The notes under the pieces were generated by a model. It ran no database searches. It was not told the origin of the DNA and saw nothing but the letters and a program-made list of their open reading frames with translations. From NCBI RefSeq assembly GCF_045689735.1, contig NZ_CP142685.1, forward strand, positions 1,984,001 to 2,048,000: a stretch of DNA of 64,000 nucleotides. The letters are read 5' to 3'. The position numbers and the translations under genes are program-made. This DNA comes from Halothiobacillus sp045689735 (GTDB lineage: Bacteria; Pseudomonadota; Gammaproteobacteria; Halothiobacillales; Halothiobacillaceae). Shown piece by piece: positions 16,303 through 25,663 of the stretch (the first letter of the stretch is position 1; each line of letters begins with the position of its first letter).

Positions 16303-17475
16303 ATGGTACTGCTGCCGCAATTCACGGAAAATCCGCCGCTGACACTGTATGTCCACCTGCCGTGGTGCGTGCAGAAGTGCCCTTACTGCGATTTCAATTC
16401 CCACGCACTCAACCAACAACCGCTGCCCGAAGCCGATTATGTCTCGGCCTTACTGCGGGATGTCGAACTCGAACTGCCCTTGATCTGGGGACGGCCGATC
16501 GAGTCGATCTTCTTCGGTGGCGGCACGCCCAGCCTGTTTTCCCCCGCCGCGTTCGACCAGCTCTTGAGCGGCCTGCGGGCGCGGCTGGATCTTCGCTTTT
16601 GCCGGGAAATCACGCTGGAAGTGAACCCCGGCACGGAAATGGCCGGACATCTGGCCGACTATCGCACCCTCGGCATCACGCGCGTGTCGATCGGCGTGCA
16701 GAGTTTTCATGCCGAGCATCTCAAGCGCCTCGGCCGCATCCATGACCCCGCCGCCGCCATTCGCGCCATCGAATCCGCCCATGCCGCCGGCTTCGACAGC
16801 TTCAATATCGACCTGATGCACGGCCTGCCGGAACAAACCGCCGCCGAGGCAGCGGCCGACCTGGCACAAGCCATCGCCCTGGCACCACCGCACCTTTCCT
16901 GGTATCAGCTCACCCTCGAACCGAACACGCCGTTTGCCGCGTTCCCGCCCGCCTTGCCGGATGACGACACCCTGGAGGCCATCACCCAGCAAGGCCAAGA
17001 CGCCCTGCACGCCGCCGGGTACGGGCACTACGAAGTTTCCGCCTTTGCCCGCGCAGGGCATCAGAGCGTGCATAACCGGAATTACTGGGAATATGGGGAC
17101 TACCTCGGTATCGGCGCGGGGGCGCACGGCAAGATCACGCTGGCCGCCGAAAACGCCATTGAACGGCGCATGCGCCCGCGACACCCCAGCCGCTTTCTCG
17201 CGCAAGCAGGGCAAGCGGAGGCGCTGGAAATCCAGCGTGTTTCCCCAAGCGAACTGGCCTTTGAATTCATGCTCAACGCCCTGCGCCTGACCGACGGCTT
17301 TGCCGTGCCCTTATTCACCGAGCGCACGGGGCTACCGCTGAAAACCATCAGCAACACCCTGCAGACGCTGGAACAAGAGCAACTCATCGAGTGGACGATC
17401 CAGCGGATTCGCCCAACCCCCCGCGGCCTGCGCTACCTCAATGAGGTGCTGCTGCGGTTTATGCCGGACGAATAG
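16303..17475 (+). CDS. hemW: Radical SAM heme chaperone HemW
   Basis: Heme chaperone formerly annotated as oxygen-independent coproporphyrinogen oxidase. The radical-SAM cluster motif CVQKCPYC lies at C22, C26 and C29, followed by DFNSH, and the GGGTPS motif (FFGGGTPSLF) and the EVNPG strand are present. The C-terminal HemW domain includes FEFMLNALRLTDGF. HemW lacks the fourth Cys of HemN, as here. An upstream TTG at 16294 overlapping the rdgB stop is possible; the ATG at 16303 gives 390 residues, the normal size. Confidence 0.93.
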   Translation: MVLLPQFTENPPLTLYVHLPWCVQKCPYCDFNSHALNQQPLPEADYVSALLRDVELELPLIWGRPIESIFFGGGTPSLFSPAAFDQLLSGLRARLDLRFCREITLEVNPGTEMAGHLADYRTLGITRVSIGVQSFHAEHLKRLGRIHDPAAAIRAIESAHAAGFDSFNIDLMHGLPEQTAAEAAADLAQAIALAPPHLSWYQLTLEPNTPFAAFPPALPDDDTLEAITQQGQDALHAAGYGHYEVSAFARAGHQSVHNRNYWEYGDYLGIGAGAHGKITLAAENAIERRMRPRHPSRFLAQAGQAEALEIQRVSPSELAFEFMLNALRLTDGFAVPLFTERTGLPLKTISNTLQTLEQEQLIEWTIQRIRPTPRGLRYLNEVLLRFMPDE

Positions 17476-17480
17476 GATGT

Positions 17481-17526
17481 AAAACCGAGCGACAGCCCAT
17501 CAGCCGTCCGTTTTCGGTTTTTTTCG
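17481..17526 (+). terminator. Possible terminator of hemW, overlapping the 3' end of glmU
   Basis: AAAACCGA (17481-17488) pairs with TCGGTTTT (17514-17521), followed by a T-run. The loop of 25 bases contains a weaker inner pairing. The downstream arm lies inside the last codons of the convergent glmU. Confidence 0.4.
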
Positions 17527-18894
17527 GGGGCGCTGCCAACCGGTTTTAATGACTTGGCGGGCACGCGCCAAGGCCAGGGTACCCGCAGGAACCGCTTGGG
17601 TAATGGTTGAACCGGCGCCGATGGTGGCATCATCCTCCACCCGCACGGGGGCTACGAGTTGGCTGCTGGAACCCACAAACACCCGATCTCCGATTTCGGT
17701 GCGGTGTTTGTTGGCGCCATCGTAATTGCAGGTGATCGTTCCCGCACCGATATTGCACTCGGCGCCCATCTTCGTATCCCCTACATAGGACAAATGATTG
17801 ACTTTCGACCCCTCGCCAATCTGGCTGGCTTTGATCTCGACAAAGTTGCCAATTTTGCTGTGCGCGCCGAGTTCGGTTCCCGGGCGCAGCCGGGCATAAG
17901 GCCCCACTTCAGCGCCCGCCTGGAGTACGGCACCTTCTAAGTGGCTGAAAGCGCGCACCCGCACCCCATCGCCCAGTTCAACATCTTTGAGGATGCAGTT
18001 TGGCTCGATAATGACGCCATTGCCCAAGGTCACGGCACCCTCAAAAACGACATTGACATCGACCATACAATCGATGCCCGCCGTGACCTCCCCCCGAAAA
18101 TCGATCCGCGCGGGATCCGCCAGGGTGACGCCCGCGAGCGCCAGTGCTTCCGCCTGCCGACGCTGATAGACCCGCTCGAGCGCAGCCAGCGCCCAACGGT
18201 CATTCACGCCCGCGACGCTGTGGGTATCCGCCGTGCATACGGTGTTGACCGGGCGCGATTCCGCCACCGCCGCAGACACGATATCGGTCAAGTACAACTC
18301 GCCCTGGGCGTTGTGGGGTGTCAATGCGGGAAGCCACCGGCGCAAATCCCCAAGCCGCGCCGCGAGAATGCCGGTGTTGATTTCACGGATGGCGGCTTCC
18401 GCAGGCAGGCAGTCGCGCTGCTCCCGAATCGCGATGACCGCTTGATCGTGCCCCCGCACAATCCGGCCATACCCGGTCGGATCGTCCAGTTCGGTCGTCA
18501 GAATTGTCACCGACGCCTGCGACGCCTGCTGAAGCACCGACTGCAGCACAACCTGAGAGATCAGCGGGACATCGCCATACAGCACCAGCACCCGATCCTC
18601 ATCGGCGCCCGCCAAGCCATGCAAGCCACAGGCAACCGCATGGCCGGTTCCCCGCTGTTCGGTCTGCCAGGCAAATCGAACAGGCGCCTCGGGCATCGCG
18701 GCACGGATGGCCTCGGCGCCAAACCCCACCACCACGGTAATCGTTCGCGGGTGCAGTGACTGCGCGGTTTCCACGACCCGCGCCAACATGCTTTTCCCGC
18801 CGATCGGATGCAGAACCTTGGGCAGGTTCGAACGCATCCGCGTCCCCTTTCCGGCAGCCAATACGATGATATGCCAAGCGGCCTGAAGGCTCAT
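17500..18894 (-). CDS. glmU: Bifunctional GlmU: glucosamine-1-phosphate acetyltransferase/UDP-GlcNAc pyrophosphorylase
   Basis: Makes UDP-N-acetylglucosamine for peptidoglycan and LPS. The N-terminal uridylyltransferase domain has LAAGKGTRMRSNLPKVLHPI and the TEQRGTGHAV motif. The C-terminal left-handed beta-helix acetyltransferase domain has hexapeptide repeats (VTLGNGVIIEPNCILKDVELG), GRLRPG-like YARLRPGTELG, the catalytic region NFVEIKASQIGEGSKVNHLSYVGD and NIGAGTITCNYDGANKHRT. At 464 residues it is close to the usual 456. It follows the atp operon terminator, as glmU does downstream of atpC in many proteobacteria, so it probably has its own promoter or relies on readthrough. Confidence 0.96.
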   Translation of the reverse strand: MSLQAAWHIIVLAAGKGTRMRSNLPKVLHPIGGKSMLARVVETAQSLHPRTITVVVGFGAEAIRAAMPEAPVRFAWQTEQRGTGHAVACGLHGLAGADEDRVLVLYGDVPLISQVVLQSVLQQASQASVTILTTELDDPTGYGRIVRGHDQAVIAIREQRDCLPAEAAIREINTGILAARLGDLRRWLPALTPHNAQGELYLTDIVSAAVAESRPVNTVCTADTHSVAGVNDRWALAALERVYQRRQAEALALAGVTLADPARIDFRGEVTAGIDCMVDVNVVFEGAVTLGNGVIIEPNCILKDVELGDGVRVRAFSHLEGAVLQAGAEVGPYARLRPGTELGAHSKIGNFVEIKASQIGEGSKVNHLSYVGDTKMGAECNIGAGTITCNYDGANKHRTEIGDRVFVGSSSQLVAPVRVEDDATIGAGSTITQAVPAGTLALARARQVIKTGWQRPRKKPKTDG

Positions 18895-18943
18895 GTCGGT
18901 TCCTCAAGAAGGTTGCACGCCCCGCGACCGGGACAAAAATTCC

Positions 18944-18970
18944 ATAAAAAAAGGAGCCGAAGCTCCTTGA
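18944..18970 (-). terminator. Rho-independent terminator of the atp operon
   Basis: On the minus strand AAGGAGC-TTCG-GCTCCTT (18951-18968) is a perfect seven-pair stem with a stable TTCG loop, followed by a run of T residues. It lies about 60 bases beyond the atpC stop. Confidence 0.9.
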
Positions 18971-19029
18971 TGCATCACAGCGATCACAGGCAACGACTCA
19001 GCCGCGCCAGAGCCCCCGGATGTCCGGCA

Positions 19030-19473
19030 TCAGTGGCGGCCGCCCGGATTGCGCATCGCGCGCACCCACTTCAGGCGTTCCGCTGCTTCCACCATGATCG
19101 ATTGCGCCGAAGTGAAATCCAGCTGGCCGCGCTGTTCGTAATCACGCACATAATCGGCCTCTTCCGCGAGTCGTGCCTCGAGTTCAGCGGCGTCAATCCC
19201 CTGGGCATCTGCCTCGGTCAGCGCCCAGTCCGCAATGATGCTCACCACCATGGGCTGAACTTCGACGATGCCGAAGCCCACATAGTAGCGCACGATGCTG
19301 CCATCGGCTTGATGCACCCGCACCTCACCCGGCCGAAGAATCGACAAGGTTTGTGTGTGCAGGGGCGTGACGCCCATTTCACCGGCCTCGGTCGGAATCG
19401 TGACGAAGGTTGCGCTGCCACTGTAAATGGGGCGCTCCATACTGACGATATCCACACGGATGGTCATGGCCAT
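19030..19473 (-). CDS. atpC: ATP synthase F1 epsilon subunit
   Basis: Rotor-stalk subunit that also inhibits ATP hydrolysis. The N-terminal beta-sandwich starts IRVDIVSMERPIYSGSATFVTIPTEAGEMGVTPLHTQ, and the C-terminal helical hairpin is ELEARLAEEADYVRDYEQRG onward. At 147 residues it is slightly longer than the E. coli protein (139). It starts 17 bases after the atpD stop and is the last gene of the operon. Confidence 0.95.
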   Translation of the reverse strand: MAMTIRVDIVSMERPIYSGSATFVTIPTEAGEMGVTPLHTQTLSILRPGEVRVHQADGSIVRYYVGFGIVEVQPMVVSIIADWALTEADAQGIDAAELEARLAEEADYVRDYEQRGQLDFTSAQSIMVEAAERLKWVRAMRNPGGRH

Positions 19474-19490
19474 AACGGCACCTCCTCCGA

Positions 19491-20879
19491 TTAGGCTTTC
19501 GCGGCGAGTTTAGCGGCTTTTTCTACCGCTTCGTCGATCGTGCCGACCATGTAGAACGCTTGCTCCGGCAGGTGATCGTATTCACCCGCCACGATGCCCT
19601 GGAAGGCACGGATGGTTTCCTTCAGCGGTACATAACGACCCGGCGCGCCGGTGAACACTTCCGCCACGAAGAACGGCTGGGACATGAAGCGCTGGATCTT
19701 ACGCGCACGAGACACAATGGCCTTGTCGTCATCGGACAGCTCATCCATCCCCAGAATCGCGATGATGTCTTTCAGCTCTTTGTAGCGTTGCAGGGTCTTT
19801 TGCACGGCGCGCGCGACGGTGTAGTGCGTATCACCGACGACTTGCGGATCAAGCTGACGACTGGTGGAGTCGAGCGGATCGATCGCCGGGTAGATCCCCA
19901 GGGATGCGATGTCACGCGACAGAACCACCGTTGCATCCAAGTGCGCGAAGGTGGTGGCCGGGGACGGGTCGGTCAAGTCATCCGCAGGTACATACACGGC
20001 CTGAACGGAGGTGATGGAACCGGTTTTGGTGGAGGTGATGCGCTCTTGCAGAACGCCCATCTCTTCGGCCAGTGTTGGCTGGTAACCTACGGCAGACGGC
20101 ATACGACCCAGCAGCGCGGATACTTCGGTACCGGCCAGGGTGTAACGGTAGATGTTATCGATGAACATCAGCACATCACGGCCTTCATCCCGGAAGTATT
20201 CCGCCATGGTCAGACCGGTCAGCGCCACGCGCAAACGGTTTCCCGGCGGCTCGTTCATCTGGCCGTACACCAGGGCAACCTTGTCCAGGACGCCGCCGTC
20301 TTTCATCTCGTGGTAGAAATCGTTCCCTTCACGGGTCCGCTCGCCCACACCGGCGAATACGGAATAACCACTGTGCTCGACGGCAATGTTACGGATCAGC
20401 TCCATCATGTTCACGGTCTTGCCGACGCCGGCACCCCCGAACAAACCAACTTTACCGCCTTTGGCGAACGGGCAGAGCAGGTCGATAACCTTGATGCCGG
20501 TTTCCAGCAGTTCGGTGCTGTTAGCCTGCTCGTCGAAGGTCGGCGGCTTACGGTGAATCGACCAGGTTTGATCGCAAGCCACCGCACCCGCGTTGTCGAT
20601 GGGCTGACCGAGCACATCCATGATGCGACCCAGCGTGCCTTTACCCACCGGCACGGAAATCGGGGCACCCGTGTTGGTCACGGTCATCCCGCGCTTGAGG
20701 CCATCGGAGGAACCCATCGCGATGCCGCGAACGACCCCGTCGCCAATTTGCTGCTGCACTTCCACAATCAGACCGGTTTGGTCGATCTTGATCGCGTCGT
20801 ACACCTTGGGAACCGCATCACGCGGGAATTCGACATCGATGACGGCACCGATGATTTCGACAATTTTTCCAGAACTCAT
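19491..20879 (-). CDS. atpD: ATP synthase F1 beta subunit
   Basis: Catalytic subunit of the F1 head. Walker A GGAGVGKT is at 148-155, the catalytic GERTREG segment at 179-185, Walker B is in DVLMFIDNIYRYTLAG, and the DELSDDD (DELSEED-like) lever is near the C-terminus. At 462 residues the length is standard. Confidence 0.98.
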   Translation of the reverse strand: MSSGKIVEIIGAVIDVEFPRDAVPKVYDAIKIDQTGLIVEVQQQIGDGVVRGIAMGSSDGLKRGMTVTNTGAPISVPVGKGTLGRIMDVLGQPIDNAGAVACDQTWSIHRKPPTFDEQANSTELLETGIKVIDLLCPFAKGGKVGLFGGAGVGKTVNMMELIRNIAVEHSGYSVFAGVGERTREGNDFYHEMKDGGVLDKVALVYGQMNEPPGNRLRVALTGLTMAEYFRDEGRDVLMFIDNIYRYTLAGTEVSALLGRMPSAVGYQPTLAEEMGVLQERITSTKTGSITSVQAVYVPADDLTDPSPATTFAHLDATVVLSRDIASLGIYPAIDPLDSTSRQLDPQVVGDTHYTVARAVQKTLQRYKELKDIIAILGMDELSDDDKAIVSRARKIQRFMSQPFFVAEVFTGAPGRYVPLKETIRAFQGIVAGEYDHLPEQAFYMVGTIDEAVEKAAKLAAKA

Positions 20880-20918
20880 GTCTGTACCCTCAAATAAAAA
20901 TTTGCTGAGCGGCGAGCC

Positions 20919-21779
20919 TTAGACGGCCGATGCCCCTGAAACGATTTCCGAGATTTCCTGCGTAATCGCAGCCTGACGCGCCTTGTTGTACACCAGCTTC
21001 AATGATTTGATCATCTCGCCCGCGTTGTCGGTCGCGTTCTTCATCGCGATACGACGAGCGGCCATTTCACAAGCCACATTTTCAATCGCGCTGGCAACAA
21101 TCTGCCCAGTGATGTAGCGCTTCAGCACAGCGGCCAAAACCGCCTGCGAATCGGGCTCATAGAGATAATCCCAACGATGCCGAAGCTCAGCGGTTTCGCG
21201 GTATTCGAGCGGCGCCACCTGTTCCACGACAGGTTTCTGCACCATCGAATTGACGAAGCGATTGCGCGCCAGCTCGATGCGATCCACCGTACCGTCTTCG
21301 AACGCTTTCATCGCCGCCGTGATCACCCCGCGCATTTTGGCGTACCCAGGCTTGTCCCCCATGTGGGTAACCGAACCTAGGACATTGCCCCCATAGCGCT
21401 TGAAAAAGGCGCGCCCCTTGGCACCGACGGGAATCACATCCACCTCGACCCCATTTTTCTGGTAGTCGCGGATTTTATGCAGCACCTGTTTGAGCAGGTT
21501 GACATTCAACCCACCGCACAGGCCACGATCGGTCGTGACCACGATCATCAGCACGCGCTTCACCGGCCGCTCGATCATCAAGGGATGACGATATTCAGGA
21601 TGCGCGTTGGTGATGTGACCCACCACCTCCAGAAACTTCTCGGCATAAGGCCGAGAAGCTTCCATCGCCTCCTGAGCGCGCCGCATCTTGGATGCAGCGA
21701 CCATCTCCATCGCTTTCGTGATCTTGCGCGTGTTTTGCACGCTTTTGATCTTGGTGCGAATCTCTTTGCCTACGGCCAT
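20919..21779 (-). CDS. atpG: ATP synthase F1 gamma subunit
   Basis: Central rotor shaft. The N-terminal coiled-coil helix MAVGKEIRTKIKSVQNTRKI and KAMEMVAASKMRRAQ, the mid motif TDRGLCGGLNVNLLK, and the C-terminal helix SEMAARRIAMKNATDNAGEM with NKARQAAITQEISEIVSGA are all conserved. At 286 residues it matches the E. coli protein (287). Confidence 0.97.
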   Translation of the reverse strand: MAVGKEIRTKIKSVQNTRKITKAMEMVAASKMRRAQEAMEASRPYAEKFLEVVGHITNAHPEYRHPLMIERPVKRVLMIVVTTDRGLCGGLNVNLLKQVLHKIRDYQKNGVEVDVIPVGAKGRAFFKRYGGNVLGSVTHMGDKPGYAKMRGVITAAMKAFEDGTVDRIELARNRFVNSMVQKPVVEQVAPLEYRETAELRHRWDYLYEPDSQAVLAAVLKRYITGQIVASAIENVACEMAARRIAMKNATDNAGEMIKSLKLVYNKARQAAITQEISEIVSGASAV

Positions 21780-21794
21780 GATTTCGCCCCCTGT

Positions 21795-23333
21795 TTAGTA
21801 CACGCCCTTCGCTTTGAAGGCTTCAATCACCTGCTTGAGCTCGGCCGCAATTTCATCGTTGAAGTTGCCGTTATTGCCAATTTTCTCAGCCAGAGATTTC
21901 GCATTGGCCGCCGCATATTCATGCAGCGCCGCCTCGAATGCGGTGATTTTATCGACCGGCACATCATCCAGATAGCCTTCGTTGGCGGCCGTCAGGGACA
22001 AAGACATTTCTGTCACCGACAGCGGCTTGAATTGCTTCTGCTTCATCAATTCAGTGACGCGCTTACCGCGTTCGAGCTGCTTGCGGGTAACCTCATCCAG
22101 ATCCGAAGCAAACTGGGAGAAGGCCGCCAGTTCACGGTACTGCGCGAGATCCGTACGGATACCCCCCGCCAGTTTTTTCACGGCCTTGGTTTGCGCTGCA
22201 CCACCCACACGGGACACAGAAATCCCCGGGTTGATCGCCGGACGAATACCGGAGTTGAACAGGTCGGTTTCCAAAAAGATTTGACCGTCGGTAATCGAGA
22301 TGACATTGGTCGGAACGAAGGCAGACACATCGCCGCCCTGGGTTTCGATGATTGGCAACGCAGTCAGGGAACCGGTTTTGCCCGTCACTTCGCCCTTGGT
22401 GAAGGCTTCGACATAGTCCGCATTCACGCGGGAGGCACGCTCCAGCAGACGGCTATGCAGATAGAACACATCGCCGGGATAGGCTTCGCGCCCCGGCGGA
22501 CGACGCAGCAGCAGAGAAATCTGGCGATAGGCCCAAGCTTGCTTGGTCAGATCGTCATACACGATCAGCGCGTCCATACCCCGATCACGGAAGTATTCGC
22601 CCATGGTGCAACCCGCGTAAGCCGCCAGGTACTGCATCGAGGCCGGATCCGATGCGGTGGCCGCCACGATAATGGTGTATTCCAGTGCACCATATTCTTC
22701 GAGCTTGCGCACGACATTGGCAATGGATGAGGCTTTCTGGCCAATGGCGACATAGACGCAGTACACGCCTTTGCCTTTTTGGTTGATGATCGTATCGATG
22801 GCCACCGCCGTTTTACCGGTTTGACGGTCACCAATGATCAGCTCGCGCTGACCCCGACCAATCGGCACCATCGCGTCCAGTGCCTTGATCCCCGTCAACA
22901 AGGGTTGATCGACGCTTTGACGCTCAATGACGCCCGGCGCAATTTTTTCGATTGGCGCAGTCAGGCTGGCGTTAATGTCACCCTTGCCATCAATCGGTTG
23001 ACCGAGGGTGTTGACAACGCGCCCCAACAACTCTTTGCCCACCGGCACTTCGAGAATCCGCTGGGTGCACTTTACTTGGTCGCCTTCACGCAGGCCATCA
23101 TAAGCGCCAAGCACAATCGCGCCGACCGAGTCGCGCTCAAGGTTCATCGCCACGGCGAAGCGCCCACCGGGCAGCTCGATCATCTCGCCGAGCATCACAT
23201 CGCTCAAACCGTGGATGCGCAAAATACCATCACTAACGGAAACAATGGTGCCGACCGTCTGCGCGGCTGCACTTTGATCGAAATTTTCGATGCGCTGTTT
23301 GATCAGGCTACTAATTTCTGAGGGATTAATCAT
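21795..23333 (-). CDS. atpA: ATP synthase F1 alpha subunit
   Basis: Non-catalytic nucleotide-binding subunit of the F1 head. It begins MINPSEISSLIKQRIENF; Walker A GDRQTGKT is at 168-175, and the Arg-finger/visual-signature region IRPAINPGISVSRVGGAAQ is intact. At 512 residues the length is standard. Confidence 0.98.
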   Translation of the reverse strand: MINPSEISSLIKQRIENFDQSAAAQTVGTIVSVSDGILRIHGLSDVMLGEMIELPGGRFAVAMNLERDSVGAIVLGAYDGLREGDQVKCTQRILEVPVGKELLGRVVNTLGQPIDGKGDINASLTAPIEKIAPGVIERQSVDQPLLTGIKALDAMVPIGRGQRELIIGDRQTGKTAVAIDTIINQKGKGVYCVYVAIGQKASSIANVVRKLEEYGALEYTIIVAATASDPASMQYLAAYAGCTMGEYFRDRGMDALIVYDDLTKQAWAYRQISLLLRRPPGREAYPGDVFYLHSRLLERASRVNADYVEAFTKGEVTGKTGSLTALPIIETQGGDVSAFVPTNVISITDGQIFLETDLFNSGIRPAINPGISVSRVGGAAQTKAVKKLAGGIRTDLAQYRELAAFSQFASDLDEVTRKQLERGKRVTELMKQKQFKPLSVTEMSLSLTAANEGYLDDVPVDKITAFEAALHEYAAANAKSLAEKIGNNGNFNDEIAAELKQVIEAFKAKGVY

Positions 23334-23342
23334 AAGAACTCC

Positions 23343-23879
23343 TTAGCGGCTCATCTGAGTCGCAAGATTGTCAATGCCACCACGAGCCGAGCCATCGATG
23401 ACCCAGTCACCGGCGCGAATCACAGCGCCGGCAATCAAATTGGCATCAATCGACTGCTGTAACACCACGCTGCGATTCAACCGCTTGCTGAGTGCTGCTT
23501 TGATTTGCTGGATTTCATTGTCTGTCAAAGGAAAGGCGGAGGTGACGGAGGCGGAGATACGCTGTTCGGCTTCATCCCGCAGCAGCTCAAACTGCGCGGC
23601 AATGGCCGGCAACATGGCCAAACGCCCGTTCTCGCCCAGTAAGCGCACAAGGTTCGTGGCGACTGGATCAAGTTCGGAGGCCGCCACGGTCAGAAAACCC
23701 TGGGTGCGCTCAGCCGATGAGCGGGAAACATCCGCCAAATAGCGCGCCATATCAGGGTTTTCGGCCACCGTGGCCAACACGGCGAGCTTGGCAGACCAAG
23801 ACTCGGCAGCCGTCACATTGGCGCACAGCTCGTGCACCGCCTTGGCGTAAGATTGCGCGACCTGGATATTTTCGGACAT
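23343..23879 (-). CDS. atpH: ATP synthase F1 delta subunit
   Basis: Peripheral-stalk subunit joining the F1 head to the b dimer. It begins with AQSYAKAVHEL and ends with LIAGAVIRAGDWVIDGSARGGIDNLATQM, the diagnostic OSCP/delta C-terminal motif. It has 178 residues and sits 20 bases after atpF. Confidence 0.96.
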   Translation of the reverse strand: MSENIQVAQSYAKAVHELCANVTAAESWSAKLAVLATVAENPDMARYLADVSRSSAERTQGFLTVAASELDPVATNLVRLLGENGRLAMLPAIAAQFELLRDEAEQRISASVTSAFPLTDNEIQQIKAALSKRLNRSVVLQQSIDANLIAGAVIRAGDWVIDGSARGGIDNLATQMSR

Positions 23880-23899
23880 ATCGTTACCTTGAATATCCG

Positions 23900-24370
23900 T
23901 TAGATACGGGCAATCAGATCGGCCATGGCCGCTTCGTGATCTTTACTGGTGACTTCGCGCTTGAGGATACGCTCCGCGCCCACCACCGCAATGGAGGCCA
24001 CCTGGGCGCGCAAGGCGTCCTTGGCACGATTCACTTCGCGATCAATCTCGGCGGATGCCTGCGCCACGATACGCTCGGCCTCTGCCTTGGCATTGGCACG
24101 GGCATCTTCCAGCGCCTGATTGGCACGGGCGTTGGCCTGAGCGATGATATCGTTGGCTTTTTCCTTGGTTTCACGCAGCAGTTCGGCCGAACGCTCCTGG
24201 GCGAGTTTCAGCTCATGCTTACCTCGTTCAGAAGCCGACAGGCCATCAGCAATCTTCTGGCGACGCGCTTCCATCAACGCGGAAAGCGGCGTCCAGAGAT
24301 ATTTGCTGACCAACCACACGAGCACTACAAACGCGATGATTTGCGCGACGAGTGTGATGTTGATATTCAT
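23900..24370 (-). CDS. atpF: ATP synthase Fo b subunit
   Basis: Membrane-anchored peripheral stalk. The start MNINITLVAQIIAFVVLVWLV is chosen at 24370 because GAGGG lies six bases upstream; a TTG two codons earlier is less likely. One N-terminal membrane helix is followed by a long charged Ala-rich amphipathic helix for dimerisation. It has 156 residues, as in E. coli. Confidence 0.95.
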   Translation of the reverse strand: MNINITLVAQIIAFVVLVWLVSKYLWTPLSALMEARRQKIADGLSASERGKHELKLAQERSAELLRETKEKANDIIAQANARANQALEDARANAKAEAERIVAQASAEIDREVNRAKDALRAQVASIAVVGAERILKREVTSKDHEAAMADLIARI

Positions 24371-24464
24371 GAACAACCCTCAATGTTTCAGGTTCACGGG
24401 ATGGCGCGTTCAAACGAACGGCCGAGGCTGAATTTCAGCCACGGCCGCCGTGCGCCACCGGGGA

Positions 24465-24758
24465 TTACTTCGCGATTGCGCCGATGGCAGAAGCGAGTGC
24501 GCCCACGAACGGGTTGGCAAACAGGAACCACATGGCAAACGCCAGAATGATGAAGGGGAAAGATTCCATCAGACCCGCGAAGATGAACATATTGGTCATC
24601 AACTGCGGACGCATTTCGGGTTGACGCGCAATGCCTTCCAGGGTTTTGGAACAGATCAGGCCCCAGCCGATGGCTGAACCCAAACCAGCGGCGGCCAGAA
24701 TCACACCAACGCCTACGGCAGTGTAGGCATAGATCATCGCGAGCATTTCAGGGGTCAT
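24465..24758 (-). CDS. atpE: ATP synthase Fo c subunit
   Basis: Membrane-ring proteolipid with two helices and the polar loop ARQPEM. The ion-carrying carboxylate is Glu at residue 65 in GLMESFPF. The position equivalent to the Gln of sodium-type rings is Trp (AIGWGL), which argues for protons. At 97 residues it is longer than E. coli AtpE (79), with extra residues after ANPFVGAL. Confidence 0.96.
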   Translation of the reverse strand: MTPEMLAMIYAYTAVGVGVILAAAGLGSAIGWGLICSKTLEGIARQPEMRPQLMTNMFIFAGLMESFPFIILAFAMWFLFANPFVGALASAIGAIAK

Positions 24759-24831
24759 TTACTTCTCTCCTCAGTCAAACAGTGAAAAACACAAACCAAA
24801 ACTCAATCACAAACCAAAACTTCGCCGAAAC

Positions 24832-25653
24832 TTAGTGCGAATCCATATCCGTATGCGCCATACCGAGATAAACGATGGTCAGCACCATGAAGATGAACGC
24901 CTGCAGGGAAATGACCAGGACATGGAAGATCAACCAGGCCAAATCCAGAACGACTTGCAGCGGGAACCAAATCAGCAAACTGGCGCTCAGCGTCGCACCC
25001 AAGGTCAACAGGGCAATCAACATGAACACCAGCTCGCCCGCAAACATGTTGCCGAACAACCGCAGACCCAGGCTGATTGGCTTGGCCAATTCTTCGATCA
25101 GGGTCATCACGATGTTGACTGGAATGAAAAACTTACCGAATGGGTGGAACAGGAACATCTTGATGTAACCGCCCAGCCCCTTGACCTTCAGGTTGTAGAA
25201 AATGCTCAGCAAAAAGACCACCAGTGCCATCGCCAACGGGGTGTTCAGGTCGGTTGTCGGCACCACCTTGAGGTGCGGCACACCCAAACCATGCGCCACG
25301 GCGGGCAGCAGGTCGATCGGGATGAGATCCATGAAGTTCATGAGCCACACCCACAGCAGAATCGTGAGCGCCAGCGGAGCAATGAGATTGGGCGCCCGTC
25401 CGCCGAAGGAATCCCGCACCTGCCCTTCCACGAATTCCAGAATCCCTTCCACGGCGTTTTGCAGCTTGCCGGGCGTTTCCGCGCGCAAACCCTGACCAAT
25501 CTTGCGCGCAACCAGCAAAATCAAGCCACCCAACAAGAAGCTGAAAATCAGGGTGTCAATATTCAACTGCCAGAACCCCTGCCCCACCGAAAGGTTGGTC
25601 AGGTGGTGCTGGATGTACTCTACTGAGCCGCCACCGGCATTCTCTGTCGCCAC
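24832..25653 (-). CDS. atpB: ATP synthase Fo a subunit
   Basis: Stator half-channel subunit. The essential Arg is R198 in SLGLRLFGNMFAGELVF. Other conserved features are PIDLLP, the FYNLKVKGLGGYIK loop and the C-terminal QAFIFMVLTIVYLGMAH. At 273 residues and five to six membrane helices it is standard. Confidence 0.97.
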   Translation of the reverse strand: MATENAGGGSVEYIQHHLTNLSVGQGFWQLNIDTLIFSFLLGGLILLVARKIGQGLRAETPGKLQNAVEGILEFVEGQVRDSFGGRAPNLIAPLALTILLWVWLMNFMDLIPIDLLPAVAHGLGVPHLKVVPTTDLNTPLAMALVVFLLSIFYNLKVKGLGGYIKMFLFHPFGKFFIPVNIVMTLIEELAKPISLGLRLFGNMFAGELVFMLIALLTLGATLSASLLIWFPLQVVLDLAWLIFHVLVISLQAFIFMVLTIVYLGMAHTDMDSH

Positions 25654-25663
25654 AGAAGTCTCC

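Noticed and set aside
24383..24400. TGTTTCAGGTTCACG as a parS site upstream of atpF
   Set aside because: It shares the left half of the parS palindrome but the right half does not match, and the location inside the atp operon is unusual.
24465..24758. Sodium-dependent ATP synthase, because the c subunit has Glu-Ser (E65, S66) at the ion site
   Set aside because: The other sodium ligand (Gln of the first helix) is replaced by Trp. Glu-Ser is also seen in proton-type c subunits I know from related bacteria.
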